The notes under the pieces: generated by a model
What the model saw: the letters and a program-made list of their open reading frames with translations, nothing else
Databases searched by the model: none
What the model was told of the DNA's origin: nothing
From: Cyanocohniella sp. LLY
Lineage (GTDB): Bacteria; Cyanobacteriota; Cyanobacteriia; Cyanobacteriales; Nostocaceae
Length of the DNA: 47,897 bases
NCBI GenBank assembly: GCA_022241785.1
Contig: JAKOMP010000044.1
Location: 1 to 47,897 of the forward strand
Reading direction: 5' to 3'
Shown here: positions 9,184 through 19,172 of the stretch, in pieces
How the letters are laid out: each line of letters begins with the position of its first letter
Position numbering within the stretch: the first letter of the stretch is position 1
Position numbers and translations under genes: made by a program

Positions 9184-9266
9184 CTCATACCATTGGGGAT
9201 TTGAGATTTTAAATTTTGTTCACGTTCGGATTGCTATTATATGGCAGCACCCTGAAGTCATAACTC

Positions 9267-10085
9267 TCATCTAGCAGAGCCTGATTTTTTGACTCCCGGA
9301 GGATTCTGCTGTGCAGCAGCATTTCCTTGGCGACTAGTGCGAAAAGTCACATTCACGCCTTCATTAGATTGTTCCAACACTAGTAAAGGTGTGGGTTTCG
9401 CTTTTTGATCCCAATGCATATAAGCAATCCGCCCTTGAATTGTCGGTTGCCAAGTATCCTCATCTTCAATGGGGCTAAGATAAGTTTCAATACAATCAAT
9501 AATTTGGCTAATAGTCGCAGAAGTTGCTTGTGTTGGTAGCTTCATTAACCGGATTTGAATGCGAAACAATACTCGTTTAGCAGCGGTTGCACCTGCGCCA
9601 GTCTCATATTCGACATCAAAAATTTCATCTACCTGTCTTCCCGCACTACTAGCAATCCCCACGATTCCTTGCTGGGCTTGATTGGGGCGTAAGGCTTGCG
9701 ATATTTTATCTTTAATCTTGATTTTAATTTGATTGATGATGGCAAAGTGAAACACTTCTTCTGACATCCGCATTCGCAGATAATCTAAGTTAAAGTCCCG
9801 TGAATTGACCAAATCAGGATTAGTTTCCATTTTGCGAATCGTTTCCAGCGCTAGCTTAAACTTCTTCTCAATTTCGCGCGATCGGAACTTTTCAAATTTG
9901 AGTGCTTTCTCAAACTTATCCATTTGAAATTTGCCATAGACAATTAAAGCAATTATGCCTAAAGCCAGTCCTCCAGAAGTCATCACCAAAACAGGCGGTA
10001 GTTGCGCCTCACTTGCTTGTACTTGTTGAGATACGTTGTTTGTCGGTGTCCTCGAAGATTGGGCCAGAAACATTGAAGTTAGCAT
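9267..10085 (-). CDS. Conserved single-pass membrane protein, function unknown
   Basis: About 272 residues from the ATG at 10085; a TTG nine bases upstream would add three residues. A short N-terminus is followed by one hydrophobic segment (about 30-52, VLVMTSGGLALGIIALIVYG), then a highly charged helical region (FEKALKFEKFRSREIEKKFK) and a soluble C-terminal domain ending in a disordered Gln/Pro/Ser tail. The pattern suggests an anchored cytoplasmic domain with a coiled coil. I do not recognise a named family. It is divergent from the HAD gene. Confidence 0.75.
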   Translation of the reverse strand: MLTSMFLAQSSRTPTNNVSQQVQASEAQLPPVLVMTSGGLALGIIALIVYGKFQMDKFEKALKFEKFRSREIEKKFKLALETIRKMETNPDLVNSRDFNLDYLRMRMSEEVFHFAIINQIKIKIKDKISQALRPNQAQQGIVGIASSAGRQVDEIFDVEYETGAGATAAKRVLFRIQIRLMKLPTQATSATISQIIDCIETYLSPIEDEDTWQPTIQGRIAYMHWDQKAKPTPLLVLEQSNEGVNVTFRTSRQGNAAAQQNPPGVKKSGSAR

Positions 10086-10199
10086 GGTTGTCAAATATAC
10101 AAAAGAGCAACAAGTGACTTATTATTTTTAGGATGCCCAAATCCTGAATCTCATCTAGCTGTATGATTATTATTTTTTACAGATGCTTGAATACCGTAT

Positions 10200-11012
10200 A
10201 TGTACAGTCACTTAAACCCTCCTCCTCGGCAACCTAATCATCTCCCCCAACTGTCTCAAGCTTCTTGGAGCCAGATGCGTCTGATTGCTACAGATATGGA
10301 TGGTACACTCACTCAAGGAGGAAAATTTTCCGCCACTTTGCTGCAAACTTTAGAAAATTTAGCGGCAGCCGATATCCAGGTATTAATTGTCACCGGACGT
10401 TCTGCTGGCTGGGTAAGTGGACTGAGTAGCTTAATGCCTGTCGTCGGGGCGATCGCCGAAAATGGCGGCTTGTTCTATCCATCTGGACAAGAAAAACCAG
10501 TAACTTTAACACCCATTCCTGATTTAGCAGCCCATCGCCAGGCTTTAGAGTGGGCTTTTGAGGAATTAAAAACCAAATTTCCCCAAATTCACGAATCTGC
10601 CGACAATCGCTTTCGCATCACCGATTGGACATTTGATGTAGCTGATTTGAGTCCCAGTGAATTACAAACCTTGAGTAATCTTTGTCAACAAATGAATTGG
10701 GGATTTACTTACAGCAATGTGCAATGTCACATTAAGCTCCAAGGACAAGATAAAGCTGTGGGTTTATTACAAGTATTGCGAGCATACTTCCCGGAATTTT
10801 CACCCAACCAAATTGTCACCGTTGGCGATAGTCCCAATGATGAAAGTTTATTTAATCAAGATTATTTCCCCATTTCCGTGGGTGTAGCTAATGTACTCAA
10901 ATATACTAATCAGTTGCAACATCAACCTGTTTACATAACGACGGCGGCTGAAGGTGAAGGATTTTGTGAGTTATCTCAGTATATTTTGCAAAGTCAAAAA
11001 ATTGATCATTGA
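10200..11012 (+). CDS. HAD-superfamily hydrolase (Cof/IIB type phosphatase)
   Basis: 270 residues. Motif I is IATDMDGTLT (about 29-38) with the catalytic Asp pair, motif II is VTGRSAG (about 63-69), and the later motifs are KAVGLLQVL and VGDSPNDESLF (about 212-222) with the Mg-binding Asp residues. The layout, with a cap domain between motifs II and III, is that of class IIB HAD phosphatases such as the Cof and sucrose/mannosyl-glycerate phosphatase groups. Substrate is not evident. An internal ATG at 10275 (MRLIATDMDG) could be the true start, because the first 25 residues are Pro/Gln-rich and not conserved-looking. Confidence 0.88.
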   Translation: MYSHLNPPPRQPNHLPQLSQASWSQMRLIATDMDGTLTQGGKFSATLLQTLENLAAADIQVLIVTGRSAGWVSGLSSLMPVVGAIAENGGLFYPSGQEKPVTLTPIPDLAAHRQALEWAFEELKTKFPQIHESADNRFRITDWTFDVADLSPSELQTLSNLCQQMNWGFTYSNVQCHIKLQGQDKAVGLLQVLRAYFPEFSPNQIVTVGDSPNDESLFNQDYFPISVGVANVLKYTNQLQHQPVYITTAAEGEGFCELSQYILQSQKIDH

Positions 11013-11035
11013 AAGCGATCGCCTGCGGGCATACT

Positions 11036-11494
11036 TCAATCACCAGAGTCAAAAGCGGCGGGAATATATTCTTGCAGATAAAATTGATATCCATCTGCTG
11101 ATAAGCTAGCTAAAGGTTCTAGAGTCAGTGTTGATTCAGGGTATGGTGTTGAGTAGTAGACAATAGCTACATCAAAACGACAAGGGTACTCGGCGTTTTC
11201 AGGGTACTGAGCTAAAAACATTGCCGCAGTCCGCCAAATTTTGACCTGCTTTTGGGGGGTAATGGCATTTCTACCCCCTGCATCCCAATTCCCGCAACTA
11301 CGGGTTTTCACTTCCACAAAAGCTAATTGAGTCAGATGTTTTTCACAATGTTGGGCGATAATGTCGATTTCTCCCCAGCGGCTAGAAAAGCGACGATGCA
11401 AAATCATCCAACCTGTTGATTGTAACCATTGTGCTACCAGGTCTTCTCCTAATTGACCAATATCGCCATAATGAGAGGGAGGAGGGTTCGCCAT
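11036..11494 (-). CDS. YraN/UPF0102 family endonuclease-like protein
   Basis: 152 residues. The N-terminal [20 protein letters not shown], then [10 protein letters not shown] and [10 protein letters not shown], form the PD-(D/E)xK-like core (E, D, ExK) typical of the YraN/UPF0102 family. The family resembles Holliday-junction resolvases, and its biological role is not settled. The gene converges on the HAD gene with a 23-bp gap and its start lies only 13 bp from that of the divergent pentapeptide gene, so the two may share a promoter region. Confidence 0.9.
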   Translation of the reverse strand: MANPPPSHYGDIGQLGEDLVAQWLQSTGWMILHRRFSSRWGEIDIIAQHCEKHLTQLAFVEVKTRSCGNWDAGGRNAITPQKQVKIWRTAAMFLAQYPENAEYPCRFDVAIVYYSTPYPESTLTLEPLASLSADGYQFYLQEYIPAAFDSGD

Positions 11495-11506
11495 TGGCTA
11501 AAAATT

Positions 11507-12019
11507 ATGATGAATAATAGATTAAGTAAGGGAATTTGGGCAAGCATACTTAGTGTATTGCTTTGGTGTGTAGTTAGCATCACAGCAGCCACAGGTTTTA
11601 CCCCAACAGCATTAGCCCTCGAATACAACAAAGAAATTTTGGTAGAGGCTGATTTTTCTGGACGTGATTTAACAGACTCTAGTTTTACTAAAGCTAATCT
11701 TCGACAGAGTGACTTTCACAATGCTAATTTGCGCGGTGTCAGCTTTTTCGCCGCTAATTTAGAGTCGGCAAATTTGGAAAGTGCTGATCTTTCATTCGCC
11801 ACTTTAGATTCAGCTAGGCTGATTAAAGCAAATCTTACCAATGCGGTTCTAGAAGGTGCCTTTGCTTCTAACGCTAGGTTTGATGGTGCAACCATTGATG
11901 GCGCAGATTTTACCGATATTCTGCTGCGTCAGGATGAACAAGACAAATTGTGCCAACTTGCTAAAGGTACGAATCCCGTTACAGGACGAGACACGCGGGA
12001 TACATTGTTTTGTCCCTAA
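11507..12019 (+). CDS. Exported pentapeptide-repeat protein
   Basis: 170 residues from the ATG at 11507 (a second ATG follows at 11510). A hydrophobic signal-like segment (about 10-33, [19 protein letters not shown]) ends in ALALEYN, a plausible export cleavage site. About 16 pentapeptide repeats of the A(N/D)LxS type follow ([33 protein letters not shown]), forming a right-handed quadrilateral beta helix. The C-terminus holds a Cys-containing tail ([15 protein letters not shown]). Location in the thylakoid lumen or periplasm is likely; function unknown. Its TAA stop overlaps the first bases of the MITE-like repeat. Confidence 0.88.
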   Translation: MMNNRLSKGIWASILSVLLWCVVSITAATGFTPTALALEYNKEILVEADFSGRDLTDSSFTKANLRQSDFHNANLRGVSFFAANLESANLESADLSFATLDSARLIKANLTNAVLEGAFASNARFDGATIDGADFTDILLRQDEQDKLCQLAKGTNPVTGRDTRDTLFCP

Positions 12020-12156
12020 GGAATATAAATTAAATAACATGCAAATCTGCTTTTTGACCTCACCCCAGCTTTGACAAAAATCAAAGTCTCCCCTTCTCCT
12101 TGGGTAAGGAGAGGGGTTGGGGGTGAGGTTCTATATTTTATTAAATCCGCATTCCT
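12019..12156 (+). repeat. MITE-like element, copy A (138 bp)
   Basis: Closely matches, in reverse orientation, 36343-36478. Ends are imperfect inverted repeats beginning AGGAAT and continuing with an ATTnAATAA block. The interior nests further palindromes (GACCTCACCCC with GGGGTGAGGT; CTTCTCCTTGG with AAGGAGAGG). No coding capacity. It begins in the stop codon of the pentapeptide gene and could act as a 3' processing or termination structure. Confidence 0.85.
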
Positions 12157-12259
12157 CAGGATGAGGAAGTTTAATCCTCTTTTCAAAAATTAAGAATTGT
12201 GTGGCTCATTGGTGTGAGAACATTAAAAATTATCAAGATAGTCTAAAGACGGTTAATGA

Positions 12260-13237
<978 letters not shown>

Positions 13238-13280
13238 TCCCTCGAAACCACAGATTGACCAAAAGAATGGGATACAAGCC

Positions 13281-13298
13281 TCGCCCTTCTAGGGCGAC
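13281..13298. repeat. IS605 left-end subterminal hairpin overlapping the RHH stop codon
   Basis: TCGCCCTTCTAGGGCGA folds into a tight stem. Such imperfect hairpins near the left end are what TnpA recognises in IS200/IS605 elements. The TAG stop of the RHH gene (13289-13291 on the minus strand) lies in the loop. The same sequence, split by a 24-nt insertion, ends the tnpA gene at 46904. Confidence 0.7.
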
Positions 13299-13429
13299 TT
13301 TTTATTAATTTTTAGCTTCCTAATCAGTTCCCTGAGTACATCAGATTTCGTTCTTTTAGTTGCTTGGCAGTATTCCTCAAGATGCGCCAATTCTTCTTCT
13401 GTTAGTCGGAAAAACACGCTTTTATCCAT
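13289..13429 (-). CDS. Small ribbon-helix-helix (CopG-like) protein in the tnpA position
   Basis: 46 residues, start ATG at 13429. It begins MDKSVFFRLTEEELAHLEEY and continues CQATKRTKSDVLRELIRKLK. This is a strand-helix-helix pattern: beta strand SVFFRL, helix EEELAHLEEYCQAT, turn KRTKS, helix DVLRELIRKL, as in CopG/Arc/MetJ-type DNA-binding dimers. It is divergent from tnpB with 52 bp between the starts, and its final codons SP-stop lie in the left-end hairpin exactly as those of TnpA do in the second element. The likely role is repression of its own and the tnpB promoter through the near-palindrome at 13443-13463 (inference). No toxin gene is adjacent, so a toxin-antitoxin role has no support. 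Confidence 0.82.
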   Translation of the reverse strand: MDKSVFFRLTEEELAHLEEYCQATKRTKSDVLRELIRKLKINKKSP

Positions 13430-13442
13430 TGTTTTATATATC

Positions 13443-13463
13443 GTTATGATATACAATGATAAC
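13443..13463. promoter_or_regulatory. Near-palindrome between RHH gene and tnpB, candidate operator
   Basis: The 21-bp site starts GTTATGAT and ends ATGATAAC. The outer GTTAT/ATAAC arms are exact inverted repeats and an AT pair inside each arm also matches. It lies in the divergent promoter region next to TATATATC. RHH dimers usually bind short repeats of this size. Prediction only. Confidence 0.4.
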
Positions 13464-13481
13464 AGGTTTCAACAAAAAGCA

Positions 13482-14729
13482 ATGAAAGCCAGATATCAAT
13501 TCCGCTTCTACTCGACAGACCAACAAAAGCAACTGTTATCCCAGTTGTTTGGTTGTGTTCGCGTAGTCTGGAATGATGCACTGGCTATTTGCAAGCAGTC
13601 CGTTAGCGTAGCGGGCGAGCGTACCCGCTCGACAAAGCTTCCTAGTAACAACGACTTACAAAAGTTGGTGATTACGCAAGCTAAAAAGACTGATGAGCGT
13701 TCATGGTTATCTGATGTTTCTAATATCCCATTGCAACAGTCTGTTGCTGATTTAGGTGTTGCTTACAAAAACTTTTTCGACTCCCTTAAGGGCAAGCGCA
13801 AGGGTAAAAAGGTCGGTACTCCTAAGTTCAAGAAGAAGACAGGGAGACAATCAGCGCGATTTAGGATTGGGGGATTTTCGATCAAAGGAGAGGAAGTATA
13901 TCTAGCTAAAATTGGTAATGTTAAACCTATTTGGTCAAGACAATTACCATCCGCACCAAGTAGCGTAACTGTCATCAAAGACTGTGCTAACCGCTATTTC
14001 TTAAGCTTTGTTGTAGAGGTAGAACCCATTCAGTCCGATGCCCTTACGGGTTCGCCAGTCACCTGCGGAGGGAAACCCTCCCGCAGTGCTGGACTCACCA
14101 AAAACCAAAGTATTGGTATTGATTTGGGAATCAAAACTTTTGCCGTTATGAGTAATGGGGAGAAAGCAATAAGTCCCGATTACTCAAAGAAAGACCGCAA
14201 AATTCGTAACCTACAACGCAAACTAGCAAGACAACAGAAGGGGTCTAAGCGTCGTGAAGTTACCAGATTAAAGATTGCTAAAAGACACAATCAAATTGCA
14301 GATACCCGCAAAGATTTTCTGCACAAGCTATCAACCAAAGTGGTTAGTGAGAACCAAACTATTGTTTTGGAAGACTTGAATGTGTCAGGAATGGTCAAAA
14401 ATCGCAAGTTAGCAAGAGTGATTAGCTTGCAGGGTTGGCGAGAATTTCGCGTATTTTGTGAGGGCAAATCTGAAAAACTTAATCGGGATTTCAGAGTAAT
14501 TAGCAGATGGGAGCCTACTAGCCAAACTTGTTCTTGTTGTGGGTATCGTTGGGGCAAAATTGATTTATCTGTTCGTTCAGTGTTGTGCTTAAACTGCAAC
14601 ACTGAACACGACAGGGATGAGAACGCATCCCAAAATATAAAAATGGTGAGTCTACTCGGCGGTGTCAGTTTCTGTCCCGTCGAAGTAGCGAACCCGAAGG
14701 GTCGGCATGGGGCATCGGCACGACCTTAA
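13482..14729 (+). CDS. tnpB: TnpB, RNA-guided nuclease of an IS605-type element
   Basis: 415 residues from ATG 13482 (MKARYQFRFY), chosen because the second tnpB here starts MKARYRYRIY; an upstream ATG at 13446 is less likely. The RuvC-type residues are present: Asp214 (IGIDLGIKTF), Glu297 (IVLEDLNVSG) and Asp379 (EHDRDENAS). A zinc ribbon is formed by Cys350/Cys353 and Cys369/Cys372. TnpB proteins are omega-RNA-guided DNA nucleases, ancestors of Cas12, that cut the empty donor site next to a short TAM. Two palindromic repeats appear inserted in frame (about residues 39-52 and 185-206), compared with the neighbouring copy at 47.3 kb. The C-terminus after residue 395 looks rewritten by repeat sequence. 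Activity is plausible but not assured. Confidence 0.93.
   Translation: MKARYQFRFYSTDQQKQLLSQLFGCVRVVWNDALAICKQSVSVAGERTRSTKLPSNNDLQKLVITQAKKTDERSWLSDVSNIPLQQSVADLGVAYKNFFDSLKGKRKGKKVGTPKFKKKTGRQSARFRIGGFSIKGEEVYLAKIGNVKPIWSRQLPSAPSSVTVIKDCANRYFLSFVVEVEPIQSDALTGSPVTCGGKPSRSAGLTKNQSIGIDLGIKTFAVMSNGEKAISPDYSKKDRKIRNLQRKLARQQKGSKRREVTRLKIAKRHNQIADTRKDFLHKLSTKVVSENQTIVLEDLNVSGMVKNRKLARVISLQGWREFRVFCEGKSEKLNRDFRVISRWEPTSQTCSCCGYRWGKIDLSVRSVLCLNCNTEHDRDENASQNIKMVSLLGGVSFCPVEVANPKGRHGASARP
13598..13640. repeat. Short palindromic repeat inserted in frame in tnpB
   Basis: The segment contains CGAGCG-TACC-CGCTCG and GCGGG/CCCGC arms, and encodes SVSVAGERTRS. The homologous tnpB at 47.3 kb has a shorter unrelated stretch between CK and DLQKL at this point. 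This fits insertion of a small dispersed repeat without loss of frame. Confidence 0.55.
14034..14097. repeat. Second palindromic repeat inserted in frame in tnpB
   Basis: A strong hairpin CTGCGGAGGG-AAA-CCCTCCCGCAG at 14063-14087 lies in a GC-rich stretch encoding SDALTGSPVTCGGKPSRSAG. The related copy at 47.3 kb goes directly from the beta strand (VVEIQ) to the RuvC motif with about 20 fewer residues. The insertion falls in the linker just before the first catalytic Asp. Confidence 0.6.
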
Positions 14730-14836
14730 ACGGACGGGGAGCGACTGTAAGACTACTCCGGTAGCTAGTTGCTGTGAGCCGTCAAGAATCACCGCACCTT
14801 TAGGTCGGTGAGTATGTCAAGTTAGAATATCAACCT
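14690..14836 (+). ncRNA. Predicted omega RNA (reRNA) of the tnpB element with guide
   Basis: In IS605 elements the 3' part of tnpB and the right end are transcribed as the guide RNA of TnpB. Here the region after tnpB folds into several stems and ends with the hairpin TCACCG...CGGTGA and TCAA at 14817-14820. The guide would be the first 16 or so bases past the boundary, GTTAGAATATCAACCT (14821-14836). Limits are approximate and inferred from family knowledge. Confidence 0.5.
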
Positions 14837-14992
14837 GCTGGTATTACTTCAAAATTCCAGATATTTTTGAAGACGTATATGCGTCCTATCATTTTCTATC
14901 ACAAAATTTTACCCGCCTTACCCACAAAGCTTTTTAACCTCTATCGTCGCCTTTTCAGCCATTAAACCCCATATTTACTAATATCTAAAAAT

Positions 14993-16297
14993 CTAAATTG
15001 GCAGACTAAAAATAAATTTTGTTCCTTGACCAAATGTTGAAGAGCAGTTGATTTGCCCATTATGTTTATCAACAATAATTTGGTAACTAATAGCTAATCC
15101 TAACCCAGTTCCCTTACCCACGGGCTTAGTTGTAAAAGATGGCTCGAAAATTCTAGCTTGGATCTCAGGTGCCATACCCAGAGCATTATCTTCGATGCAA
15201 ATTGTAATGGTTTTTTGTTGAAGCTCGACCGATGTAGTAATTGTGATGGTGTTAGGTTCAGAAGCAACTATCTTTTGATTTGAGTAGTTTTGATAGAGAT
15301 CATCAAATGCATCAATAGCATTGGCAATAATATTCATAAAGACTTGATTCATTTGCCCAGGATAGCAAGCTATGGCAGGTAATTCACCATATTTTGTGAC
15401 GACTTGGATTTTAGGGCGATCGCTATTGCCTTTGAGTCGATGTTTCAATAGCATTAACGTGCTATCGATGCCTTCGTGAATTTGATACTCCACCTTAGAT
15501 GACATATCCGAACGCGCAAAAGTTCTCAGCGATAGGCTGATTTCCTTCAGGCGGGCAATTCCTTGACCCATTGATGCCAGCAGTTTGGGCATATCCTCAG
15601 TCAGATATGCTAAATCGATTTCTGCAACTAGCTCGTCAATTTCCGCATCTGGATGGGGTAGCTTCTGTTGATAGAGGTGTAGTAGACGCAGCAAATCATT
15701 GACATATTGCTCAATATGAGAACGATTACCGCCAATACAACCAACCGGATTATTAATCTCATGACCTATACCCGCAACAAGTTGTCCTAGTGTGGACATT
15801 TTTTCACTTTGGATAAGTTGCAGTTGGGTCTGTTTTAACTGTCGTAGCGATTGGCTTAATTCGGCGGTGCGTTCTTGCACCCGTTGTTCTAATGTTCGTG
15901 TGAGATGGGAAATTTTTAGGTGTAACTTTAATCGAGCAATTACTTCTTCTTGTTGGAAAGGTTTGGTAATGTAGTCAACCGCACCAATTTCCAGTCCTTT
16001 GACCTTATCTATAGCATCGGACAAAGCCGTCATAAAAATGACCGGAATATTCTGGGTAATGGAATTGGCTTTCAGCCTGCGACAAGTTTCAAATCCATCA
16101 ATACCCGGCATCATGATATCCAAGAGAATCAGATCGGGATGGGCATATTCTGTTTGTTCGATGGCCGACTCTCCATCGGTTGCCATTAGTGCCTTCCAAC
16201 CACATCCCTGAATCGATTCTGATAGCACTTTCAGATTATTGGGATTGTCGTCTACTAGCAGGATATGCTTTGGCTTCAATAGAGGTTCGGTCATCAT
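14993..16297 (-). CDS. Response regulator-histidine kinase hybrid
   Basis: 434 residues. An N-terminal receiver domain (about 11-128) has the acidic pair Asp16/Asp17, phospho-acceptor Asp60 ([14 protein letters not shown]) and Lys of ITKPF. A coiled coil (about 130-165) leads to a kinase core with His179 in [11 protein letters not shown], an N-box [12 protein letters not shown], and G-boxes [10 protein letters not shown] and [11 protein letters not shown]. There is no membrane segment, so it is cytoplasmic. The ATG overlaps the TGA of the upstream CHASE2 kinase by four bases (ATGA), so the two are translationally coupled. It is probably the output partner receiving phosphate from that kinase; output gene targets are unknown. 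Confidence 0.93.
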   Translation of the reverse strand: MMTEPLLKPKHILLVDDNPNNLKVLSESIQGCGWKALMATDGESAIEQTEYAHPDLILLDIMMPGIDGFETCRRLKANSITQNIPVIFMTALSDAIDKVKGLEIGAVDYITKPFQQEEVIARLKLHLKISHLTRTLEQRVQERTAELSQSLRQLKQTQLQLIQSEKMSTLGQLVAGIGHEINNPVGCIGGNRSHIEQYVNDLLRLLHLYQQKLPHPDAEIDELVAEIDLAYLTEDMPKLLASMGQGIARLKEISLSLRTFARSDMSSKVEYQIHEGIDSTLMLLKHRLKGNSDRPKIQVVTKYGELPAIACYPGQMNQVFMNIIANAIDAFDDLYQNYSNQKIVASEPNTITITTSVELQQKTITICIEDNALGMAPEIQARIFEPSFTTKPVGKGTGLGLAISYQIIVDKHNGQINCSSTFGQGTKFIFSLPI

Positions 16298-19071
16298 TGA
16301 AGTGTCTCCGTTATTGTGACAAATGATTTCAGGAACTTACGGATTTTTGCAGTTTGGAAATTGGCAGTGAGTTTGCCCAATTCAGTCGCAAAAGGAGTTA
16401 GCTGAGTTTCTTGCTGAATGAGTTCTCCTATGATTCCCTCAATGGCCGGAATATCTCCCATCATTGCTAGATGATAAAGTTGTTGCAAAATCTCCTGAGA
16501 TGGCAAAACCAATTCAGTATTACCTCCTAGCTGATTGGGGACAGATGATTGCTGAGGTTGAGATGGGCTATAGATCCAATTAACTGTTAGTAGCGATCGC
16601 AGGGCATTGAATAATTCATCAATCTGGAAGGGTTTGGGTAAAAATGCTGTTGCTCCTGCTTGTAAACTGCGCTGCCGATTTTCCTCAAATATGCTGGCGC
16701 TAGAGACAATAATCGGCAGAGAACGAGTTTGGGGATTTCCTTGTAAGTGAACCATTAACTCAAAGCCATCCATATTAGGCATTGCTAAATCCAGCAGAAT
16801 GACATCTGGGTGATGTTCAGTTGCCATCTGTAGTCCCTGTTTACCATCAGTTGCTTCCAGGGTGCGACAGCCAATTTCTTGTAGCAGACTGGTCAACATA
16901 GAACGGTGGTTGCCATCATCATCAACAATGAGAATTAGAGGCGTACTACCCTGAATGCCGGTGATTTTTTGGGGGATTTGGGCGTAGGTGTAGCCAGTCG
17001 ATGTATTCCAATCATGGGAAACGGGGACTGGTACTGTCAAATCCAGCCAAAAGAGACTACCTTCACCCAGGTGACTCTGTACCTGAATTTGGCTCCCCAT
17101 TAATTCCGCAATTCTTTGACTAATTGCTAAACCCAAGCCAGTGCCTTCAGCATTCCGTCCGGCTTCACCTACTTGCTCAAAGGCCAAAAAGATTTTCTCT
17201 AATTGGTCTGGTGACATCCCAATCCCAGTATCTTCAATCTGGAAGCGTATCTTGATGTTATTGGTATCTTGCTCAATGACATCGACTTTCAACGTCACAC
17301 TACCAGTGTCTGTAAATTTGATTGCGTTGCCTAGTAAGTTAATCAACACTTGCCGGAGACGTTTTTCATCTACTTGAATGGCAACCGGTAGGCGATCGCT
17401 AATGAAGACGTTATATGCAATCCCTTTTTGTTCAGCGCGAATACTGCAAATCTCGGTTACACCATGTAAAAAGGTGGGCAAATGTACATTAGTTGCCACC
17501 AATTCTAATTTACGAGCTTCAATTTTTGAGAGGTCAAGAATATCATTGATCAGCATCAGGAGGTGTTTCCCACATTGGTGGATAATGTTAACTCCTTCCC
17601 GATTTTTGGCTGTCAAGTTTGGCGATGCGTCTAGCACCTGAGCAAAACCCAAGATGCCATTGAGCGGTGTCCGTAGCTCGTGGCTCATATTCGCCAGAAA
17701 CTCGCTCTTTGCCTGGTTAGCCGCATCAGCAGCTTGCTTTGCTTCTAGTAGTTCGTGAGTCCGCTCTTCGACTTTTAACTCTAGGGTTTTGGAATAATCT
17801 AATAGTTGACCATTGGCAATTTCTAGTTGCTGATTCGCTTCTTCTAACTTCCGCTGTTTATAGGCGTTGGTTGTGGCAATGACACTGCTGATGAAGGCAG
17901 CTAAGGCGGGTGTCATCGGCATCAGCACACCATGAAGAAACATCCCGTAGCCACCCCCCATGAATGCCACACTGATGCCTACAGTTGCCCAAAGAATTTT
18001 ACCACCGGGAATTTTTCGCCCGGTACGCGCACTAGCTAAGTACCAACTACCACCAGAACCAATCAAAGACCAAAAAAGAATCCAAACAGCAGTATTAATC
18101 CCAGAAACACCTCGCAGGTTGGCTGTTCCTGTTTTTGCTCCTAGCACTAGTTGATGGGCAATATTGGCATGGATCACAACACCAGCTGTCGGTTTGCGGG
18201 CAGAAATCACCGAGGAACTGAAGGGTGTGCTAAAAAAATCATTGGTACTAGCAGCAGTTGACCCAATAAACACCATGCGATCGCGCATCAAGTCCGGGGG
18301 AATTTTCCCTGCTAAGACATCACGCATGGCCACTGTGTGAAATGCAGTTTCCTTTCCATACCAGTTGAGCAGAATTTGATAGCCGCCTAAATCGGCATCA
18401 AGATAACCTGCTTCCTGATTGTTTAGTGGTAAGTGAACTTGCTTACCCAAGCGAAACTTTTGTTGCTTAGGGTCAACGCTTTCTAAGGAAATACCGTCCG
18501 TTTCTAAGTACTTAAGCGCCACAAGCGTTGCCAGCCCTGGTTTGAGCGTATTTTTCTCCTTAGCATCTTCAGCAGTGAGGAGCGCCCGACGGACACTGCG
18601 ATCGCCATCCAGCACCAAATCAGCTAATCCTACTTGACCGTTTTTTTTCAATTCTGGTGGAGGATTGATGCGTTCACCAGTGATTTTTTCGACACCGATT
18701 AAATTGGGAGTAGTGCGGAAAACTTCTACAAGTTGCTCATATCCGGTTCCTTCTGGTAAATCTCGATAGAGATCCAGTCCGATGGCGCGGGGTTGCTGCG
18801 AGCGGATTTTTTCGAGTAGTTGTGCTAAAGCCCAGTCGGGAATTGGCCATTTACGTACTGATTGAATATCGCGCTCATCAATGGTGACAATGACGATCTC
18901 ATCAGAGATTACTGGTTGCGATCGCTGACGAACCCATTCATCACGAACTTTCCATTCAAGTAAGTTAAAAAATCCCAAAGATTGTCCGACAATAATAGTC
19001 AAGGCAACAGTGGGAGTAATAATCAAAATGCTGCGAGTGCGTTGGATGAAACTCTGAAATCTGTGCCACAT
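16294..19071 (-). CDS. CHASE2-domain hybrid histidine kinase
   Basis: 925 residues. An N-terminal membrane segment (about 13-35) is followed by a CHASE2 extracytoplasmic sensor (about 45-310, with [20 protein letters not shown] and [13 protein letters not shown]), then several membrane helices (about 325-400), a coiled coil and the kinase core: His464 in [14 protein letters not shown]-box [11 protein letters not shown], and G-boxes DTGIGMS and [11 protein letters not shown]-terminal receiver domain has Asp761 ([14 protein letters not shown]) and KPF. CHASE2 senses an unknown signal outside the membrane. It is immediately upstream of the RR-kinase gene (4-bp overlap) and downstream of the DUF928 and CHAT genes, with which it probably forms a functional unit. 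Confidence 0.94.
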   Translation of the reverse strand: MWHRFQSFIQRTRSILIITPTVALTIIVGQSLGFFNLLEWKVRDEWVRQRSQPVISDEIVIVTIDERDIQSVRKWPIPDWALAQLLEKIRSQQPRAIGLDLYRDLPEGTGYEQLVEVFRTTPNLIGVEKITGERINPPPELKKNGQVGLADLVLDGDRSVRRALLTAEDAKEKNTLKPGLATLVALKYLETDGISLESVDPKQQKFRLGKQVHLPLNNQEAGYLDADLGGYQILLNWYGKETAFHTVAMRDVLAGKIPPDLMRDRMVFIGSTAASTNDFFSTPFSSSVISARKPTAGVVIHANIAHQLVLGAKTGTANLRGVSGINTAVWILFWSLIGSGGSWYLASARTGRKIPGGKILWATVGISVAFMGGGYGMFLHGVLMPMTPALAAFISSVIATTNAYKQRKLEEANQQLEIANGQLLDYSKTLELKVEERTHELLEAKQAADAANQAKSEFLANMSHELRTPLNGILGFAQVLDASPNLTAKNREGVNIIHQCGKHLLMLINDILDLSKIEARKLELVATNVHLPTFLHGVTEICSIRAEQKGIAYNVFISDRLPVAIQVDEKRLRQVLINLLGNAIKFTDTGSVTLKVDVIEQDTNNIKIRFQIEDTGIGMSPDQLEKIFLAFEQVGEAGRNAEGTGLGLAISQRIAELMGSQIQVQSHLGEGSLFWLDLTVPVPVSHDWNTSTGYTYAQIPQKITGIQGSTPLILIVDDDGNHRSMLTSLLQEIGCRTLEATDGKQGLQMATEHHPDVILLDLAMPNMDGFELMVHLQGNPQTRSLPIIVSSASIFEENRQRSLQAGATAFLPKPFQIDELFNALRSLLTVNWIYSPSQPQQSSVPNQLGGNTELVLPSQEILQQLYHLAMMGDIPAIEGIIGELIQQETQLTPFATELGKLTANFQTAKIRKFLKSFVTITETLQ

Positions 19072-19172
19072 ATTTGTGCCATACAGTTCGTTGATCTCAG
19101 TCGGTGTTGATAGGGCATGGCCCCACCAACACTTGTTTGGTATTGGGTCTGATTTTCCCCGTTCCCAAAGCT

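Larger units (their letters stand above)
13260..14820 (+). mobile_element. IS200/IS605-family element carrying tnpB and an RHH gene but no tnpA
   Basis: The left boundary is inferred from TTGAC at 13255-13259 followed by CAAAAGAATGGGAT, which also begins the second element at 46851. A left-end hairpin (GCCCTTCTAGGGC, 13284-13296) follows. The right end carries a hairpin (TCACCG...CGGTGA) and the terminal bases TCAA at 14817-14820. No terminal inverted repeats or target duplication are expected for this family. Inside are a minus-strand RHH gene and a divergent plus-strand tnpB; there is no HUH transposase, so movement would need TnpA in trans. Confidence 0.8.

Noticed and set aside
13289-13429. 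RHH gene as the antitoxin of a toxin-antitoxin pair
   Set aside because: No small toxin-like gene is adjacent; the neighbour is tnpB and the gene lies inside the IS boundaries.
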